This document shows, one piece after another, positions 60,153 through 64,000 of a stretch of 64,000 bases of DNA (the first letter of the stretch is position 1; every line of letters starts with the position of its first letter). The position numbers were made by a program, and so were the translations under genes. The notes beneath the pieces are model-generated. The model was not told the DNA's origin, searched no databases, and saw only the letters and a list, made by a program, of their open reading frames with translations. This DNA comes from Streptomyces sp. TN58 (GTDB taxonomy: Bacteria > Actinomycetota > Actinomycetes > Streptomycetales > Streptomycetaceae), in the NCBI RefSeq assembly GCF_001941845.1, contig NZ_CP018870.1:4000501-4064500 (forward strand). The letters run 5' to 3'.

Positions 60153-63100
60153 CTAGTTGGTGCCGATCTTGGCCAGCAGGTCCACGATGCGGCCCTGCAC
60201 GTCCGTCGTGGTGGCCCGCTCCGCGAGGAAGAGCACGCTCTCGCCCGAGGCCAGGCGCGGCAGTTCGGCCGGATCGATGCCGGTCGCCGTGTAGACCACC
60301 AGCGGAGTCCGGTTCAGCTGCCCGTTCGCCCGGAGCCAGTCCACGATGCCGGCCCGCCGGCGGCGCACCTGCATCAGGTCCATGACCACCAGGTTCGGCC
60401 GCATCCGCGTGGCCAGTTCCACCGCATCGGTGTCCGCGCCCGCCCGGGCGACCTGCATGCCGCGCCGCTCCAGGGCCGCGGTCAGCGCGGTCGCGATCTC
60501 GTCGTGCTCCTCGATCAGCAGGACCCGCGACGGATGCTGCTCGCTGTCACGCGGCGCCAGCGCCTTGAGCAGCACGGCCGGATCGGCTCCGTACGCCGCC
60601 TCGCGCGTGGTGTGCCCCAGCCCGGCCGTGACCAGTACGGGCACCTCGGCGGCCACGGCGGCCTGCCGCAGCGACTGCAAGGCGGTCCGGGTGATCGGCC
60701 CGGTCAGCGGGTCGACGAACAGTGCGGCGGGGAACGCCGCGATCTGCGCGTCCACCTCCTCACGGGAGTGCACGACCACCGGCCGGTAGCCCCGGTCGCT
60801 GAGCGCCTGCTGCGTCTGCACATCGGGGGCAGGCCACACCAGGAGCCGACGCGGATTGTCCAGGGGCTCCGGCGGGAGTTCGTCGTCCACGGGCTGCGGC
60901 ACGGGCCGGTTGACCACCTCGACCGCACCGCCCGGACCGTCCAGCGGCTCGGGACCCTCGGCGGCGCCCGCCTCGGGGGCGCCTATGGCGAAGGCCCGGC
61001 CCTGCGGGCTGGGCTCGGCGAGCCGGCGGCGCCGGCCGGACCCGGAAGCCGCGGGCGGGGCCGCGGCGGCGGGGTCGACGGCGATTCCCTGGCCGAGGGT
61101 GCCCAGCGCGCGCACACTGATCGGCTGCGCGGCCTGGCCCTGCGCGGAGGAGTCCTGCGACCGGCGTGCTCCGGGGACCGCGACCTGGCCGCTGGCCCCG
61201 TCGTCCTCGGAAGCCGTACGGGCTGCCGGAACCGGCCACGCGGGAGCGTTGGACAGCGCACGCCGCCGCCCCGTCGGGTTCTCGGCGGGAGCGTCCGAGG
61301 GCCCGTCCGGCGCCTCGGGCTCGGCCGCGGGGGCGCCCAGCGCACGGCGGCCACGCCGGCCGGCCGGTACTTCGGCGCCGGGGCCCGCCTTCCCCTCGGA
61401 GACCGCGGCACCGGGGCCCGCGACGGCGGTCGGAGCAGGAGCGACGGGAGCGGGGCCGGCGGGCAGCGCGAAGCCGCCTTCCGGGGCGATGGGCCGTGCC
61501 GGGGCGGGCGTCGGTCCGAGACCCGTCGCCGGTACGGGGCCGCCCGGCTGGACGGGACCGCCGGGCTGTACCGGACCGGCCGTACCCAGCGCCCGTCGCC
61601 GGCCGGCCGGGTGCTCGGTCACCGGCACAGCGGGCACGGGCGGGAGCGCGGGCATGGCGGAGCCCTGCGGCTGCTGAGGGAGACCAGGGCCGCCCTGGCC
61701 CTCGGCACCGCCGCTCCCACCGTCGTCACCGGCCCGGCCGCGCCTGCGTCCGGTTCCCAGACCCGCGGGGTTCACCGGGGACTGCGCGAGCTCGGGCCCC
61801 GCCGGCGGTCCGGCCTCGCCAGCCCGCCGCCGGCCCGACGGCAGCGCCAGCGCGCCTCCGCCCTGGCCGGCCTGCGCGGCCTGGGGCGCGGCGTTCTCGT
61901 CCTCCAGGAAGGCGTCCACTCCGCGCCGGCCCCGCCGACCGCCGGAGACCTTGCCGGGAGCGGCACCCGAGGCCGTCCCGGCGCCGTCCGGGCCCGGGTT
62001 CGCCGGGGGCTCCGCGGGTTCGGGCAGCGTCACCGTGCCGGCACCCGAGCCGAGCGGCAGCTCCAGCACGTAGGCCCCGCCGGGCGCGCCCGGGACCTCC
62101 ACCGTCTGCAGCACGCCGCCGTGCGCGGCCACGATGCCCCGGACGATCGGCTCGTGGACCGGGTTGCCACCCTCGTAGGGGCCGCGCACCTCGATCCGTA
62201 CGACATCGCCGCGCTGTGCCGCGGCCACCACGATCGTCGAGTCGCTGTATCCGCTGCCCTGACGGGTCTTGCCGGTGGCGTCCACGCCGGCGACGTCCGC
62301 GACCAGGTGCGCGAGGGCGGTCGCGATCCGCGCTCCGTCCACCTCGGCCTCGATGGTCGGTGCGTGGACGGCGAACTGCACGCGACCGGGCCCGATCAGC
62401 TCGACCGCGCCGTCGACGCCGGCCGTGACCACACCGTTGATCAGGACCTTCTTCTTGGCGAGCTTCTCGCGGCCGGCGTCCAGGCGCTGGAAGCCGAGCA
62501 CGTTGTCCACCAGGGTGGTCATCCGCGAGTAGCCGGCGGCCAGGTGGTGCAGCAGCTGGTTGGCCTCGGGCCACAGCTGCCCGGCGTCGTCGGCGGCCAG
62601 GGTCGCCAGCTCTCCGCGCAGCTCGTCCAGCGGGCCGCGCAGGGAGTCCCCGAGGACGGCGAGCAGCTGTGCGTGCCGGGCGGCCAGGGCGTCGTAGGGG
62701 CGGCGGTCCGTGAAGGTCATGACGGCGCCCACGAGCTGCTCCCCGTCCCGTACGGGAGAGGTGGTCAGGTCGACGGCGACCGGCTGTCCGGCCTTGTTCC
62801 ACAGGACCTGTCCGCGTACGCGGTGCTTGCGCCCGCTGCGCAGGGTGTCGGCGAGCGGGGACTCCTCGAAGGGGAAGGGCGAGCCGTCGGCGCGGGAGTG
62901 CTGGACCAGGCCGTGGAGTTGGCGGTTGCCGAGGTCGGTGGCGCGGTAGCCGAGGATCTGGGCGGCGGCCGGATTGACGAGCACCACCCGTCCGTCGGTG
63001 TCGGTGCCCACGACGCCCTCGGCGGCGGCGCGCAGGATCATCTCGGTCTGCCGCTGGGAGCGGGCCAGCTCGGCCTCGGTGTCGACGGTCTGCGAGAGGT

Positions 63101-63491
63101 CCCGGACCACGAGCATCAGCAGCTCGTCACCGGTGTAGGCGGGTTGCGGCTCGCGGTAGGCGTCGCGGCCGTCGAGGTGGGCGCTGGTGACCTCGACGGG
63201 GAACTCCGACCCGTCGGTGCGGCGGGCGACCATCCGCTTGGGTTTGGTCCGGCCGCCTTCGTCGTCGCCGGGCCGGCGCATGGAGCCGGGGATCAGCTTG
63301 GAGTCGAACTCGGGCAGGAGGTCGAGCACGCCCCGGCCGACGAGCCCGGTGCCGGGGCTCTCCATGATCTCAAGCGCGATCGAATTGGCGTTGACGACCG
63401 TGCCGTTGGCGTTGACGAGCAACAGCGCGTCAGGAAGGGCGTCGAGTATTGCTGCGAGGCGAGCAGCGCCTCGGGATGGCCTGCTGCTCAC
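60153..63491 (-). CDS. PAS-PAS pseudokinase with tandem receiver-like domains
   Basis: An 1112-residue protein: PAS (about 10-130), PAS (150-265), kinase-like region (270-500), a 370-residue Pro/Ala/Gly linker with many RRxRR/GRRRALG clusters, then two receiver folds (about 880-985 and 986-1112). The H-box reads GDSLRGPL (281-288) where SHELRTPL is expected, so the phospho-acceptor His is Asp282. The ATPase region lacks an evident N-box Asn and has RGPYEGGNPVHEP in place of the DxGxG block. The last receiver keeps acidic residues (IEEHDE) and Asp1038 but lacks the conserved Lys. It may act as a signal integrator without kinase chemistry. GTG start follows GGGAGG. Confidence 0.82.
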   Translation of the reverse strand: MSSRPSRGAARLAAILDALPDALLLVNANGTVVNANSIALEIMESPGTGLVGRGVLDLLPEFDSKLIPGSMRRPGDDEGGRTKPKRMVARRTDGSEFPVEVTSAHLDGRDAYREPQPAYTGDELLMLVVRDLSQTVDTEAELARSQRQTEMILRAAAEGVVGTDTDGRVVLVNPAAAQILGYRATDLGNRQLHGLVQHSRADGSPFPFEESPLADTLRSGRKHRVRGQVLWNKAGQPVAVDLTTSPVRDGEQLVGAVMTFTDRRPYDALAARHAQLLAVLGDSLRGPLDELRGELATLAADDAGQLWPEANQLLHHLAAGYSRMTTLVDNVLGFQRLDAGREKLAKKKVLINGVVTAGVDGAVELIGPGRVQFAVHAPTIEAEVDGARIATALAHLVADVAGVDATGKTRQGSGYSDSTIVVAAAQRGDVVRIEVRGPYEGGNPVHEPIVRGIVAAHGGVLQTVEVPGAPGGAYVLELPLGSGAGTVTLPEPAEPPANPGPDGAGTASGAAPGKVSGGRRGRRGVDAFLEDENAAPQAAQAGQGGGALALPSGRRRAGEAGPPAGPELAQSPVNPAGLGTGRRRGRAGDDGGSGGAEGQGGPGLPQQPQGSAMPALPPVPAVPVTEHPAGRRRALGTAGPVQPGGPVQPGGPVPATGLGPTPAPARPIAPEGGFALPAGPAPVAPAPTAVAGPGAAVSEGKAGPGAEVPAGRRGRRALGAPAAEPEAPDGPSDAPAENPTGRRRALSNAPAWPVPAARTASEDDGASGQVAVPGARRSQDSSAQGQAAQPISVRALGTLGQGIAVDPAAAAPPAASGSGRRRRLAEPSPQGRAFAIGAPEAGAAEGPEPLDGPGGAVEVVNRPVPQPVDDELPPEPLDNPRRLLVWPAPDVQTQQALSDRGYRPVVVHSREEVDAQIAAFPAALFVDPLTGPITRTALQSLRQAAVAAEVPVLVTAGLGHTTREAAYGADPAVLLKALAPRDSEQHPSRVLLIEEHDEIATALTAALERRGMQVARAGADTDAVELATRMRPNLVVMDLMQVRRRRAGIVDWLRANGQLNRTPLVVYTATGIDPAELPRLASGESVLFLAERATTTDVQGRIVDLLAKIGTN

Positions 63492-63559
63492 GACGAGCTT
63501 CCTCCCTGACCAACGACTACCGGCAAGTCACGGGAGGAGTCTAAGGCCACAGGCTCGCG

Positions 63560-63594
63560 GCGGGGTGGCCGATGTGGGGCCGGCCACGCCCCGC
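63560..63594. terminator. Imperfect hairpin between inhibitor gene and hybrid protein gene
   Basis: GCGGGG-TGGCC pairs with GGCCA and CCCCGC with a 2-nt bulge, downstream of the inhibitor gene (minus strand) and before the hybrid protein gene. Confidence 0.4.
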
Positions 63595-63611
63595 CCGGGC
63601 ATCCTCCCAGG

Positions 63612-64000
63612 TCAGGAACGCCCACTCGGAAGCACAGGTTCCAACTCGTCCCAGCGCTTGATTTCGCATCCGTCCGTCCGGCGGAACGTGGCGTTCACCT
63701 TGTGTCCGTTCCATGTGCCGGTGACGCGCGCGGTCGCGGGTCCTCCGTACTGCTTGGTGCAGATCTGGTCCGGGGGGACGGGAGCGAAGGGGTCGCGGCC
63801 CTCCTTTGCGAGCTGGTCCAGTCGTGCGCAGGCGCCCTCGGCCTCCGGGTGGTCACCGCCGACGGGGCCGCATTCGAGCCTGTACTCGCGGTCCAGCTGG
63901 CGGTTGCCGGTGTCGGTCATGGCCATGGTCAGCCGGTCGGGCGGGGCCAGCAGCTGTCCCAAGGGCAGAGGGGGCAGCGGCCCGGCGGCCGCGGTGGCCA
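63612..64000 (-). CDS. Subtilisin-inhibitor-like (SSI) protein, N-terminus beyond window
   Basis: The reading frame is open to the right edge, so the start lies outside. About 129 residues are seen, with a signal-peptide-like ATAAAG segment at the edge. The SSI pattern is clear: ECGPVGGDHPEAEGACARLD, QICTKQYGGPATARVTGTWNG, RTDGCEIKRWDEL and PVLP at the end, with four Cys for two disulfides. In SSI the reactive-site P1 is the residue two after the Cys of the C-P-M-V-Y loop; here that loop reads C-T-K-Q-Y, so P1 is Lys, predicting preference for trypsin-like proteases. Confidence 0.88.
   Translation of the reverse strand, partial: ATAAAGPLPPLPLGQLLAPPDRLTMAMTDTGNRQLDREYRLECGPVGGDHPEAEGACARLDQLAKEGRDPFAPVPPDQICTKQYGGPATARVTGTWNGHKVNATFRRTDGCEIKRWDELEPVLPSGRS

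Noticed and set aside
60018..63509. 1163-codon + strand frame
   Set aside because: It is antisense to the PAS hybrid protein, has no domain and no ribosome binding site.

Overview
The window is high-GC actinobacterial chromosome, almost certainly Streptomyces. The evidence is the codon usage (G or C in nearly every third position), the frequent GTG starts and overlapping stop/start codons, a Rex-controlled cydABCD locus, a subtilisin-inhibitor gene and the DtpA/Sco/copper operon. Nine perfect copies of the Streptomyces ParB site (GTTTCACGTGAAAC), one degenerate copy and several DnaA boxes place it in the replication-origin-proximal core. From memory, unchecked, the gene order resembles the region following dnaA in S. 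coelicolor. No insertion sequence, prophage, CRISPR array or rRNA was seen.

1-7 kb: a metallophosphoesterase cut by the window edge, a LacI-type regulator with a palindrome in front of it, an aminotransferase of the HisC family, a cyclophilin-like protein, then cytochrome bd oxidase (cydA, cydB) behind a perfect Rex operator. 7-20 kb: the fused exporter CydDC, a GAF sensor kinase of DevS type, a Cof-type phosphatase, a flavin-dependent oxidoreductase, KptA, an aquaporin, a MerR regulator, an EphD-like hydrolase/reductase fusion and an M24 peptidase-like protein. 20-30 kb: a four-gene ABC-2 exporter operon, a rhomboid-like protein whose C-terminus is encoded by two parS sites, a NarL/LuxR two-component pair, a Cof phosphatase coupled to serS, then a DnaA-box-containing gap and pheA.

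30-37 kb is a copper-handling operon (membrane protein, YcnI, Sco, PCuAC chaperone, CopCD, Tat-exported DyP peroxidase DtpA). 37-46 kb holds signalling and housekeeping genes: two anti-sigma-type ATPases, a SpoIIE-type phosphatase, aminopeptidase P, a degenerate Prim-Pol-like protein, a SEC-C protein and a glycerophosphodiesterase. 46-52 kb: an HtrA-like protease, a LysR / cysteine dioxygenase / YeiH exporter set that looks like sulfur metabolism, a secreted trypsin-like protease, tRNA-Ser(UGA) and a small Ala-rich membrane protein.

52-60 kb: a tightly overlapping five-gene cassette (two acyl-CoA dehydrogenases, a MaoC-DUF35 fusion, a small MaoC, an Ltp2-like thiolase) matching the organisation of the enzymes that remove the last three carbons of the cholesterol side chain. 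It is followed by a SigE-family sigma factor and an acyl-CoA ligase. 60-64 kb: an unusual 1112-residue PAS/kinase/receiver protein whose catalytic kinase motifs are missing, and a partial subtilisin-inhibitor gene with a predicted Lys P1 residue.

Most of the window is conserved core. The points most worth following up are the non-canonical hybrid kinase, the DnaA-box cluster between serS and pheA, the parS sites embedded in protein tails and linkers, the cysteine dioxygenase-exporter operon, the degenerate Prim-Pol protein and several palindromic operators without an assigned regulator.
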